Shown here: positions 53,262 to 62,480 of the stretch, in pieces
Numbering within the stretch: position 1 is the first letter of the stretch
How the letters are laid out: each line of letters starts with the position of its first letter
NCBI RefSeq assembly: GCF_001293645.1
Contig: NZ_LBMD01000010.1
Coordinates: forward strand, 62,001 to 126,000
DNA from: Bacillus sp. CHD6a
GTDB taxonomy: Bacteria > Bacillota > Bacilli > Bacillales > Bacillaceae_I
Reading direction: 5' to 3'
DNA length: 64,000 bases
Position numbers and translations under genes: made by a program
The notes under the pieces: model-generated
Seen by the model: the letters and a program-made list of their open reading frames with translations, nothing else
The model's database searches: none
What the model was told of the DNA's origin: nothing

Positions 53262-53296
53262 AAAAACACCTTCCATGTAACATGGAAGGTGTTTTT
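53262..53296. terminator. Bidirectional terminator
   Basis: A 16-bp perfect stem AAAAACACCTTCCATG / CATGGAAGGTGTTTTT with a TAA loop. It serves the plus-strand small membrane gene and the minus-strand YjcZ-type genes. Confidence 0.92.
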
Positions 53297-53334
53297 GCGG
53301 AGCTTAAGGCATAGCCTATTCTCCAAGGTCTAGC

Positions 53335-53421
53335 TTAGCATAACCAAGCTGCACCTACGATTACTAACAAGATAAATAATACTACGATTAACGCAAATCC
53401 GCCGGAATGTCCACCTGACAT
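53335..53421 (-). CDS. YjcZ/SscA-type sporulation microprotein, copy 1
   Basis: A 28-residue peptide, MSGGHSGGFALIVVLFILLV followed by IVGAAWLC. A Gly-rich head and one hydrophobic helix are the pattern of YjcZ/SscA proteins of the spore coat. The ribosome site AAAAAGGAGGAACTATA is very strong. It is nearly identical to copy 2 upstream. Confidence 0.85.
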   Translation of the reverse strand: MSGGHSGGFALIVVLFILLVIVGAAWLC

Positions 53422-53452
53422 TATAGTTCCTCCTTTTTAATTAAAGATGTAT

Positions 53453-53539
53453 TTAGTACAACCAAGCTGCACCTACGATTACCAACAAGATAAACAATAC
53501 TACGATTAACGCGAAGCCACCTGCATACGCATTACTCAT
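53453..53539 (-). CDS. YjcZ/SscA-type sporulation microprotein, copy 2
   Basis: A 28-residue peptide, MSNAYAGGFALIVVLFILLV followed by IVGAAWLY. Its DNA matches copy 1 over the helix-coding part, which shows a recent tandem duplication. The ribosome site is GAAGGAGGTGTTACTAAG. B. subtilis has a related small spore coat assembly gene (sscA/yhzE) in this general region; I infer a spore coat role. Confidence 0.85.
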   Translation of the reverse strand: MSNAYAGGFALIVVLFILLVIVGAAWLY

Positions 53540-53590
53540 CTTAGTAACACCTCCTTCATGAGTTGTTACGATATCTTATGCAACAATTTC

Positions 53591-53630
53591 TTAGGAGGCA
53601 TAGGCGTTTATCCTGCCTCTAAGGTTTTTT
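53591..53630 (+). terminator. Orphan terminator-like hairpin
   Basis: A stem TTAGGAGGCA / TGCCTCTAA with a 13-nt loop is followed by GGTTTTTT on the plus strand. No plus-strand gene lies just upstream; it may stop read-through toward prsA. The rest of 53540-53790 shows nothing else. Confidence 0.45.
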
Positions 53631-53793
53631 ACATGAAATCCTGGAACAACAAAGTGCGTTGATGTTTTCATGATTCCATTTATCATATGTAAAAGTAGAG
53701 AAATTGGAATGGACCATTACCCATTTTTTTAGAAAATGCTCTTACCTTAAGTTTTAAAAAAACCGAACCTTATAAGTTAATTGGTTATGCTCC

Positions 53794-54144
53794 GCTGTTC
53801 CTTTCCGCAAATGGCTTCGCTTTCCGCGGGACGGCGCTTGAGCCTCCTCTCTTCGTTGCGGGGTCTCAACCTACCGTTTCTCCCCCGCTGGAGTCTACGC
53901 CTTATGCTCCAATACACAGCTAGAAATTCCATTAATGATAAGTTAATACTTATTCAGCTAACTGAGTTAGAGCGCTTCTCATACACTCTTTTAATGAATG
54001 AAGTCACTTTGTTAATTGGAGTAGGAGGCGCGCAGACGCTCTCGGGAGGAAGTGATAAGTGAGCCTCCGCAGGCGCACACTCAAAAGCTGAGGAGGTTAA
54101 TGGACCGCTAGTAGGCAAGCAAAGCGCTTGGAACGGAAATCAAT
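53794..54144. repeat. Intergenic hairpin-repeat cluster 8
   Basis: A two-hairpin unit upstream of prsA without a nested module. The minus-oriented hairpin is 53794-53921 (GCTGTTCC...ACACAGCT). A 89-bp spacer with GTTAGCTGAAT-like AT-rich sequence follows. The plus-oriented hairpin is 54011-54144, starting GTTAATT-GGA and ending GGA-AC-GGA-AATCAAT. The right hairpin is the most decayed copy. Confidence 0.82.
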
Positions 54145-54275
54145 GGGATATATACATTCTTAACTTTTATAAGTTAAATTACTGCCTTTAAAGTGTTGTC
54201 AAATAATTTCATTAAATTTGAAGAATATGCTATAGTATTGTTTGGAACGTTTTACTACATATGGGAGTGACTTAA

Positions 54276-55163
54276 ATGAAAAAATGGATAATTGCCTTAG
54301 GTGCAACCGCTTCAATTGTTGCACTGTCTGCCTGTAACAACGATAAAGCAGATAATACGGAAGTAATTGCTGAAACCTCTGCTGGAAACATTACACAGGA
54401 AGAGCTTTATGAAGCCATGAAGGACCGTTTCGGAGAAGAAGTTCTTCGGGAATTGGTATATGAAAAGGTGTTAAGTGAGAAATATGAGGTTACAGATGAG
54501 GAACTGCAAGAACGCTTAGATGAGTTAAAACAGCAACTTGGACCTCAATTTGATTCAGCAATGGCTCAAAGTGGTTTCAAAAATGAAGAGCAATTAAGCC
54601 AAACCTTGCGCATCTCCATGCTTCAGGAAAAAGCAGCTATGGAAAATGCAGAAGTTACCGATGAAGAAATTAAAGAATATTATGATCAAATGAAACCGGA
54701 GATACGTGCAAGCCACATCCTTGTAGCAGATGAAGAAACAGCGAATGAAGTAAAGAAAAAGCTTGATGAGGGTGCTGACTTTGCCGAACTTGCAACAGAA
54801 TATTCAACAGACACTGGTTCTGCTCAAAATGGCGGAGACCTTGACTGGTTTGGTGCTGGAGCCATGCTCCCTGAATTTGAAGAGGCAGCTTACAGCCTCG
54901 AAGTAAACGAGATCAGTGAGCCAGTGGAAAGCATGTACGGTTTCCACATTATTAAAGTAACAGATAAAAAGGAAAAACAACCATTAGAGGACATCAAAGC
55001 GGAGTTAAAAGAAGAAGTTCTCTTATCAAAGGTGAAGCAAGAAGGTGCTGTGGATACAGTAGTTCAAAAAGAAATTGACAATGCTAATATCAAAGTGAAA
55101 GATTCCAATCTTAAGGATACATTCGAAACAGAAAAAGAAAACGAAAACGAAGAAAAAAGCTAA
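54276..55163 (+). CDS. prsA: Foldase lipoprotein PrsA (parvulin peptidyl-prolyl isomerase)
   Basis: A 295-residue lipoprotein. The signal peptide ends in the lipobox LSAC with Cys20. N- and C-terminal chaperone helices flank a parvulin domain (about 138-230) marked IRASHILVADEETANEVKKKLDEGADFAELATEYSTDTGSAQNGGDLDWFGAGAMLPEFEEAAYSL and YGFHIIKVTDKK. It folds exported proteins at the outer face of the membrane. An extended -10 (TGCTATAGT, 54228-54236) lies about 40 bp upstream, and GGGAGTGACTTAA is the ribosome site. Repeat cluster 8 lies in front of the promoter. Confidence 0.95.
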   Translation: MKKWIIALGATASIVALSACNNDKADNTEVIAETSAGNITQEELYEAMKDRFGEEVLRELVYEKVLSEKYEVTDEELQERLDELKQQLGPQFDSAMAQSGFKNEEQLSQTLRISMLQEKAAMENAEVTDEEIKEYYDQMKPEIRASHILVADEETANEVKKKLDEGADFAELATEYSTDTGSAQNGGDLDWFGAGAMLPEFEEAAYSLEVNEISEPVESMYGFHIIKVTDKKEKQPLEDIKAELKEEVLLSKVKQEGAVDTVVQKEIDNANIKVKDSNLKDTFETEKENENEEKS

Positions 55164-55195
55164 AAAGGAAGCGGGCTCCCCGCTTCCTTTTTTCT
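55162..55195 (+). terminator. Terminator of prsA
   Basis: A 14-bp perfect stem AAAAAGGAAGCGGG / CCCGCTTCCTTTTT with a CTC loop. It is also usable by the convergent yhaL gene. Confidence 0.93.
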
Positions 55196-55367
55196 ATACA
55201 TTTACTACCTGCTTCTTCTCTCTTTCCTCTTGTATCCTGTCCATATATACTTGTCCTTCTTTTTCAATAATTGCTTCCTCTACTTCCTTTTCTTCCTTTG
55301 CAGACCTTAACGTCATATATGCACTAAAAACAATTCCGATAACAATTAACAGCATCCACCATGGCAT
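55194..55367 (-). CDS. yhaL: Sporulation protein YhaL
   Basis: 57 residues from the ATG at 55367 (AAGGGGGGCTTTTCT); an ATG at 55412 would add 15 residues without a good site. One N-terminal helix (MPWWMLLIVIGIVFSAYMTL) is followed by a charged tail with the family block EEAIIEKEGQVYMDRIQEERE. In B. subtilis YhaL is a sporulation protein of unknown mechanism. It is convergent with prsA. Confidence 0.85.
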   Translation of the reverse strand: MPWWMLLIVIGIVFSAYMTLRSAKEEKEVEEAIIEKEGQVYMDRIQEEREKKQVVNV

Positions 55368-55437
55368 AGAAAAGCCCCCCTTCTCTTTCATATATGCTAC
55401 TAATAAATACATATGATAGAGTATGGGAGGCTATTAC

Positions 55438-56382
55438 TTAATTATGAAAAGTAGGTTTGTAGAAGTTTCTGTTGTCCATTGCAAAAATTCTTTCCGTGTA
55501 CTCTCCTGGTTTAACACGTTCTAGGGCACGATCTAGCATATTCATTTTTGCATCGATATTATCAATATAGTGGAGAATTTCTGCTTCTTTGATAAGTGGA
55601 AGTTTCGGACTGCCCCATTCTAGTTTTCCATGATGACTTAGGACCAAGTGTTGCAGAACCATGATTTCTTCCCCTTCAATACCTAGCTCTTCTGCTGCTT
55701 TTCCAATTTCATTTACCATAATTGAAATATGGCCTATCAAGTTCCCTTCAATTGTATAACTAGTAGACACTGGGCCTGATAGTTCCGTTACCTTTCCTAA
55801 GTCATGAAGGATAACTCCTGCATATAGAAGATCTTTGTCTAATGAAGGATATAAACTAGCTATGGCTTTTGCAAGGTCTAGCATGGAAACAACATGATAA
55901 GCCAGACCAGATACAAACTCGTGGTGATTTTTAGTAGCTGCTGGGTATTGCAAAAATTCATTTTGATGCTTTTTCAACAGGTGTCTTGTAATTCTTTGGA
56001 TATTTGGGTTTTTCATTTCAAAGATCGCCTGTGTTATTTTATCCATCATCTGTTCTTGGCTTAGTGGTGCTGTTTCGATTAGGTCAGAGACATTAACATT
56101 CTCATGCTCTTCCTTTGGCTTAATTTTGCGTATTTTCAGTTGATTACGACCACGGTAATGATGAATGTCCCCTAACACTCTAACAATGCTCTGTGGCGTG
56201 TAGAGCTCTTCATCACCTGAAGAAGCATCCCAAAGTTTTGCTTCTATCTCACCGCTCTTGTCTTGAAAGATTAGTGTTAAGAATGGTTTTCCATTGCTTG
56301 CAATGCCTTTTGTTGCTGTTTTAATTAATAAATGAACATCTACTTGTTCTCCCACTTCAAAGTGGAGGATACCTTTTTTCAT
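55438..56382 (-). CDS. yhaM: 3'-5' exoribonuclease YhaM
   Basis: 314 residues. An N-terminal OB-fold ([19 protein letters not shown], about 35-95) for nucleic acid binding precedes an HD-type metal-dependent nuclease domain. The domain starts at [23 protein letters not shown] and includes the HD pair in [17 protein letters not shown] and a further His in [14 protein letters not shown]. It trims short RNAs and decays mRNA ends. Repeat cluster 9 separates it from the upstream MFS gene. Confidence 0.93.
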   Translation of the reverse strand: MKKGILHFEVGEQVDVHLLIKTATKGIASNGKPFLTLIFQDKSGEIEAKLWDASSGDEELYTPQSIVRVLGDIHHYRGRNQLKIRKIKPKEEHENVNVSDLIETAPLSQEQMMDKITQAIFEMKNPNIQRITRHLLKKHQNEFLQYPAATKNHHEFVSGLAYHVVSMLDLAKAIASLYPSLDKDLLYAGVILHDLGKVTELSGPVSTSYTIEGNLIGHISIMVNEIGKAAEELGIEGEEIMVLQHLVLSHHGKLEWGSPKLPLIKEAEILHYIDNIDAKMNMLDRALERVKPGEYTERIFAMDNRNFYKPTFHN

Positions 56383-56419
56383 CTATTTCTTCCTCCTGTC
56401 TTTTTTATCCTAGACGACG

Positions 56420-56762
56420 CATTTGATTTACGGAAATGGCTTCGCTTTCCTAGGGGCTGATGTGAGCCTCCTCGGCTGCGCCGGGGCCATTGAAAAAGTC
56501 ATTGATTTTAGAATTTTTTTTAGCTACCGCTGTTGATTTCCGCAAAAGGCTTCGCTTTCCTAGGGGCTGACGTGAGCCTCCTCGGCTACGCCTGTGGGGT
56601 CTCCACCTAGCGCTATCTCCCTAAGGAGTCTTCGCCTTTTCTCCAATCACCAGCTAGGAATCAATAAAAACTTTACGTTTTCAGTTATTCAGTGGCCTCG
56701 CTACGCCTGCGGGGTCTCCACCTAGCACTATCTCCATCAGAAGTTACCTCCAATCAACTGGT
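56420..56762 (-). repeat. Intergenic hairpin-repeat cluster 9 with nested TIR module
   Basis: An outer minus-oriented hairpin (56762 to about 56420; CCAGTTGATT-GGA start, AAATCAAATG end) is split by a 213-bp module at 56485-56697. The module ends on the minus strand are GGCCACTGAATAACTG and GACTTTTTCAATGGCC. GGCGTAGC precedes the module and GGCGCAGC follows it, a target-duplication-like pair. The inner hairpin has GGTGATT and AATCAAC arms, with a helix mismatch showing decay. No gene is present in 56383-56779. Confidence 0.88.
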
Positions 56763-56779
56763 TTGAACCACAATCTTCC

Positions 56780-57997
56780 TTATGAGGATACTTCTATTTT
56801 ATGGGCCCTTTTGGATAGCCAAAGTTTGGTGACGATTAATCCGAATAGCATGATACACGCTCCGAATAAATATGGAATGTGGATGTTTATCTCAAAGAAA
56901 ATACCTGCCAATATTGGCCCTGCTACATTTCCCAAGCTTAAGAATGAGTTATTGAGCCCCATGACAAGCCCTTGTCTGTTCCCTGCAAGTTTAGATATAA
57001 ATGAATTCAATGATGGCCTTAACAGAGAATTTCCCAAGAAGAATATGCAGGTAGTTAATAGAACTGTTGAAAAGCTCGTTGCGAGGGTCATTAGTACAAA
57101 CCCGAAAGAACTAATCAATAGAGCCGTTGTAACTACTCTTTCTTCCCCGAATTTCTTTGTCATTCTTCCCACCAGTACGCCTTGGACTATTGTTCCCACC
57201 AAACCGACTATCAAAATGATTAAGCCCACTTCACTTGGGTTATAGTTATATCGCTCCATCGTATAGTAGCCGAAAATGGATTGAAAATTAGCCAATCCGA
57301 AACTCATGATGAATACAAGAATTAGTAGAAATCCTACAGGGCTTTTAAGAGCTTTATACATCGTTACAAATTGATTGTCTCTTTTGTCAGCTTGAGAAGC
57401 TTTGGCATCCATTTCTCTTTTATGCTTTGGATAGGATTCCGGTAAAATTATGACGGAAAGTATCCCCGCTATGGTTGCTGCTATACCTGCCACTAAAAAT
57501 GGTAGTGATAGGTCATACTCCGCAAGCCAGCCACCCAACCCGGGCCCAACAACGATACCAAGTCCCATTGCAGCACCCATTATCCCCATTCCTTGGCCTC
57601 TTTTTTCAGAAGAAGTAACATCCGAAACATAGGCCATTGCAGTTGGCATAAGGGCGGAACCAAATGTTCCCGCTAGGATTCTAGAAAGAAAGAGCATCCA
57701 TAAGCCGCTTGCATAGGCAAAAATAAACTCAGCGATCGCAAACCCGAAAAGCCCAATCGTTATTAAAGGCTTTCTTCCAATTTTATCAGACAGCCTTCCC
57801 CATAAAGGGGCAAATAGAAACTGCATAAACGCAAACACGGCAACAAGCAAACCTAATGTTCTTGCGTCCGCTCCAAACTTATCGATGTAAAATGGAAGAA
57901 TTGGGATAACCAAACCTATTCCTACCATCACGATAAATAGATTAAAACTTAATAGTATCAGTGATGCTCTATTATTTTTCAATACACTTTCACTCAT
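56780..57997 (-). CDS. MFS multidrug/tetracycline-type efflux transporter
   Basis: A 405-residue protein with 12 predicted membrane helices. The MFS motif A GRLSDKIGRKP lies between helices 2 and 3. Motif C GIVVGPGLGG in helix 5 marks it as a drug:H+ antiporter, close to NorA/Bmr/TetA(L/P)-type DHA1 pumps. The substrate is unknown. It lies between yhaN and yhaM, which are close in B. subtilis, so it is an insertion in the syntenic block. It may be transcribed with yhaN (83-bp gap). Confidence 0.85.
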   Translation of the reverse strand: MSESVLKNNRASLILLSFNLFIVMVGIGLVIPILPFYIDKFGADARTLGLLVAVFAFMQFLFAPLWGRLSDKIGRKPLITIGLFGFAIAEFIFAYASGLWMLFLSRILAGTFGSALMPTAMAYVSDVTSSEKRGQGMGIMGAAMGLGIVVGPGLGGWLAEYDLSLPFLVAGIAATIAGILSVIILPESYPKHKREMDAKASQADKRDNQFVTMYKALKSPVGFLLILVFIMSFGLANFQSIFGYYTMERYNYNPSEVGLIILIVGLVGTIVQGVLVGRMTKKFGEERVVTTALLISSFGFVLMTLATSFSTVLLTTCIFFLGNSLLRPSLNSFISKLAGNRQGLVMGLNNSFLSLGNVAGPILAGIFFEINIHIPYLFGACIMLFGLIVTKLWLSKRAHKIEVSS

Positions 57998-58080
57998 TTT
58001 CGTTATCCTTTCAACTTGCTTCTCTTTACCTCTCTAAGCATAGCACTTGTCTATTCCTTTCGGCAATGGATGAACCATTT

Positions 58081-61000
58081 TCACCTTTTGAGGATTGGTT
58101 CTTCTACTTTCATAGGATAAAAAGTAAATATCCCGTTATTTGGATCATTCGCCAATTTTTCTTTAATATGGTGATGACAAGTGAAGAAAAGGAATTGATA
58201 ACCTTGGAGTGCAAGTTTGTTTATCAACTTAATTGCTAGATCTGTTCTTTGTTCATCGAAATTAACAAAACTGTCATCCATTAAGAATGGAAGTTTCTGT
58301 TCATCACTCCATACCTGGGCAACAGCGACACGTAAGGATATGTAAAGCTGCTCTACAGTTGCCTGACTTAATTCCTTTGGTTCAAATTTCGTCCCGTCTG
58401 CATGTTGTACCTGAAGCGTTCGTTCATTTTGCGCATCAAGTATGCTATGATAGTTCCCTTTTGTGAGGAAGCGGAAGTTATCAGATGCAAATTGAAGTAC
58501 TTTTGGAAGTTTGACTGTACGGTAAAATTCCATCGTCTTCCCTATAAGATGGGATGCAGTGGCATGGATTGCCCAATTTCTCGCATGCTCCTGTAACTTG
58601 CTTTTAGTTAATTCGAATTGTTGTACTGCTTCAGAGTAAGTACCGGCTTCTTCCAAAAGTCGAATGGTTTCCTTTGTTGCCGTTCTATTTTCGACAATCT
58701 GGCTCTGTTTTTCTTTAATCGTCTTAAGGGTATCTTCTAGTTCAACCTTCTCTGCTTTCCATATATCGATCGGTTTATTTTCCCTAACGGTTAATTGATA
58801 GGAATTCTCTATTTGTACTAACTGATTTTTAAGGAGGGCTAACTCCTTCTCGTACTCTTTTTTTTCAATATTTTGTTGGTTTTTTTGTCGAAACGCTTCC
58901 TCATTCTCTACTTTTGCTTGTTCGTAAAGACGTTGAATTTGCTTACTTGCCTCAGATTTATGTTGGGACAACCCATCTAATTCTTCTGTTAAGACGTCAA
59001 CTTGTTCCAAAAGCCGTTGTTTCTTTTTCTGTTTTTCAACGTTTTCTTCCACATCAAGACGTAATTGTGTGAACATATCTTCTGTCATTAATCTTTGATA
59101 AGGTTCATTGTTTCCATTTAACAGAGCATTTAGCTCCTTTTGAAATTTATCTACTACTAATTTATAGTGGCTTTGCCGTTCCACTAGCTCTTTTTTATCT
59201 GAAATTGCACCTTTCAATTGTACTACTTTGTCGTAGGCCTCCTCCATAAAAGCAGGTGAGATTTGGACAAGTGAAAGGGCAGAGGTCCATTTATGCCATT
59301 GATCCTGAAAGGAAAAATTCTTTCCTTCCCACTCTTCAAATTGCTGAATGATTCTATTATATGTCCGATCGCACTGGGAAAGGAGAAGCCTCTCCTTTTG
59401 CAGAAGCTGCATGACTTGTTCGTTCTTTGCCAAAGCTTTTTGATACTCTTCCACCTTCTCGTTTGTATCATTAAAATAAAGCTTATCTTTTAATAATTCC
59501 AGCTTACTATTTAGCACATCCTTCTCTTTAACCAGCTCATTTTGATTATTTTGATGTTTAGTTTTCCTACCAAATGTAAAAGAAAGCAAGGAGAATAGGA
59601 TTAAACAAAGCAGTGAAGGGATAAGCTGGTCTTGCATGAAAAAGTAAGTGGCACCGGCAATCCCCAGCAATAGAGTTACAACTGCGATTTGCTTACCTTT
59701 TCTTTCTTCGTTATGATTATTTCTTTTTTGAACATCTAGCTGCTTATTTAACTGATGAAGGAGTTGCTCTGTGAGCTGGATTTCTTTATGCAAAGTGTCC
59801 TTGTCTTCTAGTTCAACCTTTTCCTTCATTTTTATGACTTCTTGATTCGGAAGTTGTTCTTGTTCAAGACTTTTCACCCGTTCTTCCTGCGCCTCAAGTT
59901 CCTCTTTTGCTAATTGGAACTGTTCATCCAACCGTTGTTTCTGGATGTGAATCTCATGATGACTCTTTAAAAGCTCCCGCAATGACCCCTTAGATGCTAA
60001 ACTGGTATGTAGTGCTTCTAATTCATAATCTGTTTTCTCAGACCATTCAAGATCCTCTTTCCACCCATCCATGCGCTTTTCTAACTGAGATATTTCTGTT
60101 GCTAACAGAGACAATTGATCTTTCGCCTGTTGATAGGTAGGAAGTAAAGTTACTAGGCTTTTTATCCCTTCCTCTTTTTCAAGAACTTCTTCATTCACCC
60201 CTATCTGTTCTATTTCTCGCTCTTTCTCCTCTAATTGTTTTTTCAATTTTTCAAGTTTTGATTGATAGAAAACTACCTCTGTCTGCCATTTGTCCAATCT
60301 TGCCAAACCATCATGAGGAAATGACTCAACGTTTCCTACTTCCGCTATTTGATATTGAAGAATCTCTAATCTATTAACCAATGGCTGAATAGTGAGCATT
60401 GCTTCTGTCTCTTTTATCTTTTGCTCTATATCCTCTTTATTTATTTGTAATTCCTTCAAAGATTTATCAAATTGATTTAAGGTCTTTTGCAACCGATCAT
60501 ACTGTCCTATTTTTTCTTTCCATTGATGCACCACTCGTTCTTCTTCTTTTAAGGAGGTTAACAACTGATTGATTACTGGCTTTCTGCCATTTGGCTTGAA
60601 GCGCTCTTCCTGGTCTTTTGCTAATTCTCGAGATAATTTATGCAACTGTTCACTTCCCATTAGACCTGAAGAAAACAAATAACTGCCAAGTTGTTCAGAA
60701 TCTATCAGCTGTAGATTTTGAATGTCCATGATATTAAAGGAGAAGATGCCCTTGTACATCGTTTTATCAAGGCCGCCTAGCACATCGTTCAGTTTACAGG
60801 GGTTGCCTTGCTCATCTTGAACCGTGACATCTCCAGAAGACCTCCCTGCCACTCGTTCAATCGTTATCTTTCTCTCATCATTCGTTTCTACGACCAACTT
60901 ACCACCATATTTAAAGCCTTTTTTAGGAACATAACGCAAGTCTTGTTGATTTTTTGCAGGAAAACCAAAAAGAATGGCTTGAATAAAGGCCATCACAGTA

Positions 61001-61113
61001 GATTTCCCTGCTTCATTTCCACCGTAGATTACTTGAATAGTTGGTGATAGATTTTCCATTACCACATTCTCTAGTTTTCCAAATCCATAGATATGTAAGC
61101 TCGTAATTTTCAA
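58081..61113 (-). CDS. yhaN: SbcC/Rad50-like ATPase YhaN
   Basis: About 1010 residues from the TTG at 61113 (AAGAGGTGATTAAG); a GTG at 61122 overlaps the yhaO stop and is the alternative. The N-terminal ATPase half has Walker A YGGNEAGKST near residue 35. A long coiled coil follows (about 190-850), with two short hydrophobic stretches near 475-510 (VVTLLLGIAGATYFFM, LIPSLLCLILFSLLSF). The C-terminal half has the signature-like ELSQATVEQLYISLRVAVAQVW and Walker B LPFLMDDSFVNFDEQR. With YhaO it resembles SbcCD/Mre11-Rad50 DNA-end processing. Confidence 0.88.
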   Translation of the reverse strand: MKITSLHIYGFGKLENVVMENLSPTIQVIYGGNEAGKSTVMAFIQAILFGFPAKNQQDLRYVPKKGFKYGGKLVVETNDERKITIERVAGRSSGDVTVQDEQGNPCKLNDVLGGLDKTMYKGIFSFNIMDIQNLQLIDSEQLGSYLFSSGLMGSEQLHKLSRELAKDQEERFKPNGRKPVINQLLTSLKEEERVVHQWKEKIGQYDRLQKTLNQFDKSLKELQINKEDIEQKIKETEAMLTIQPLVNRLEILQYQIAEVGNVESFPHDGLARLDKWQTEVVFYQSKLEKLKKQLEEKEREIEQIGVNEEVLEKEEGIKSLVTLLPTYQQAKDQLSLLATEISQLEKRMDGWKEDLEWSEKTDYELEALHTSLASKGSLRELLKSHHEIHIQKQRLDEQFQLAKEELEAQEERVKSLEQEQLPNQEVIKMKEKVELEDKDTLHKEIQLTEQLLHQLNKQLDVQKRNNHNEERKGKQIAVVTLLLGIAGATYFFMQDQLIPSLLCLILFSLLSFTFGRKTKHQNNQNELVKEKDVLNSKLELLKDKLYFNDTNEKVEEYQKALAKNEQVMQLLQKERLLLSQCDRTYNRIIQQFEEWEGKNFSFQDQWHKWTSALSLVQISPAFMEEAYDKVVQLKGAISDKKELVERQSHYKLVVDKFQKELNALLNGNNEPYQRLMTEDMFTQLRLDVEENVEKQKKKQRLLEQVDVLTEELDGLSQHKSEASKQIQRLYEQAKVENEEAFRQKNQQNIEKKEYEKELALLKNQLVQIENSYQLTVRENKPIDIWKAEKVELEDTLKTIKEKQSQIVENRTATKETIRLLEEAGTYSEAVQQFELTKSKLQEHARNWAIHATASHLIGKTMEFYRTVKLPKVLQFASDNFRFLTKGNYHSILDAQNERTLQVQHADGTKFEPKELSQATVEQLYISLRVAVAQVWSDEQKLPFLMDDSFVNFDEQRTDLAIKLINKLALQGYQFLFFTCHHHIKEKLANDPNNGIFTFYPMKVEEPILKR

Positions 61114-61118
61114 CTTAA

Positions 61119-62351
61119 TCACCTCTTTTCACTTTCTAAGAATTTACTGATTAGCCAATGTTCCGCTTCTTCCACTATCTCTTTCATTTCTTCTTCATCC
61201 CAGGTTTCTAAATAGCGGCTTGCTTCAGAGTGACGTAACAATGGTGCCAATGCTTCTTTCATGTCCACTTGGTCTACCATCGTGTAGAAATCCTTGTAAA
61301 ATGTTTTATCCTGCAAGTCTTCTTTGGAATAGGACAGGACTGTTCGCACACGCAACGTATAGATGTATACAAACGAAATATTATTTTCTTCCCCCTCATT
61401 TAAAAGGAGTTGAAGTTCTTCCTTATGAGTTTCTTCTTGGAGGAAACCATGCAGGTTACCACTCCCTGTATAGGTAATTCGAAGTAATTTTCCCTTCCCT
61501 TCCAACCTAATGGCATCCACTGCTTCTTTCGTTTTTTCCATCAGTTGATCTACCGTTTGTAACTCATGGATGGAAATCTCGAGTTCTTCCCATAGTATAG
61601 AGGATGTTTCTATAAACGTTAGCTCAGAAATACCATCCTCCCAGAGGTCAACCAAATAACAGCCTTTGTCACCCTGTTCCTTTTTATGACGACCTTGGAT
61701 ATTTCCCGGATAGACGATTGGTGGATGATGGTGCAGTATCTCACGTTTATGTACATGCCCGAGCGCCCAGTAATCAAAGTCTTTATCGAGAAGATCAGGT
61801 AAAGTAAACGGAGCATATGGATCATGCTCTTCTCTTCCAGAAAGATTCCCATGTAGCATACCGATGTGAAAAGGTATCATGTTGTCTTCTTTCTCGTAAT
61901 AACTTGTCATATTCTCCGTTAAATGTCTTTGTTTATAGCTGAATCCATATATACATGCAAACTCTTCTTCGTCTTTCATATATGCCTTTCGTTCAACTTG
62001 TTCAGTAAAAATATGTACATTTTCAGGATAGTTAAAAAGTGTATGTTCTTCAGTAAGATAGTCATGGTTTCCGTGTATAAGATACACTTGAATTCCTGCA
62101 TTATTTAACCGTAAGAATTCTTTTCTAAGTGTCGCTTGGGCTATTAGGCTTCTTTGTTCTAAATCAAAGAGATCTCCTGCTAATAAAACAAAATCCACTT
62201 TGTGATGGATAGCAGCGTTTATGAGCGTTGTTAAAGATTGGAAGGTGCTTTTTCTAATCTGTTTAAATAGCTGTTGGGGAAGATGGCTAAGTCCCATGAA
62301 CGGACTGTCCAAATGTAAATCTGCAGCATGCAGGAAACGGATTTTTTTCAT
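61119..62351 (-). CDS. yhaO: SbcD/Mre11-like metallophosphoesterase YhaO
   Basis: A 410-residue nuclease-type calcineurin-like phosphoesterase. Motif I is HAADLHLDSPF, motif II LLAGDLFD, motif III LIHGNHD, and further metal ligands are in IGMLHGN and YWALGHVHKREI. The rest is a capping domain. It is translationally coupled with yhaN, so the two should form an SbcCD-like complex for DNA repair. Confidence 0.9.
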   Translation of the reverse strand: MKKIRFLHAADLHLDSPFMGLSHLPQQLFKQIRKSTFQSLTTLINAAIHHKVDFVLLAGDLFDLEQRSLIAQATLRKEFLRLNNAGIQVYLIHGNHDYLTEEHTLFNYPENVHIFTEQVERKAYMKDEEEFACIYGFSYKQRHLTENMTSYYEKEDNMIPFHIGMLHGNLSGREEHDPYAPFTLPDLLDKDFDYWALGHVHKREILHHHPPIVYPGNIQGRHKKEQGDKGCYLVDLWEDGISELTFIETSSILWEELEISIHELQTVDQLMEKTKEAVDAIRLEGKGKLLRITYTGSGNLHGFLQEETHKEELQLLLNEGEENNISFVYIYTLRVRTVLSYSKEDLQDKTFYKDFYTMVDQVDMKEALAPLLRHSEASRYLETWDEEEMKEIVEEAEHWLISKFLESEKR

Positions 62352-62439
62352 TCTAGATTTACCCTCATCTCTAAACGTCTTTTCCTTATTTTATCATGAA
62401 TAAAATACGAATGCACGTTCGTGTCAGTGTAAACAAAAA

Positions 62440-62474
62440 AACATGCGGGACTTTGATGTCAGGTCCCACATGTT
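62440..62474 (-). terminator. Terminator of yhaQP
   Basis: A stem AACATGTGGGAC / GTCCCGCATGTT (one mismatch) with an 11-nt loop is followed on the minus strand by a T run, 6 bp past the yhaP stop. Confidence 0.9.
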
Positions 62475-62480
62475 AAAAGA

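Noticed and set aside
56763-57245. 160-codon plus-strand frame opposite the MFS gene
   Set aside because: Antisense to membrane helices of a clear transporter; shadow composition.
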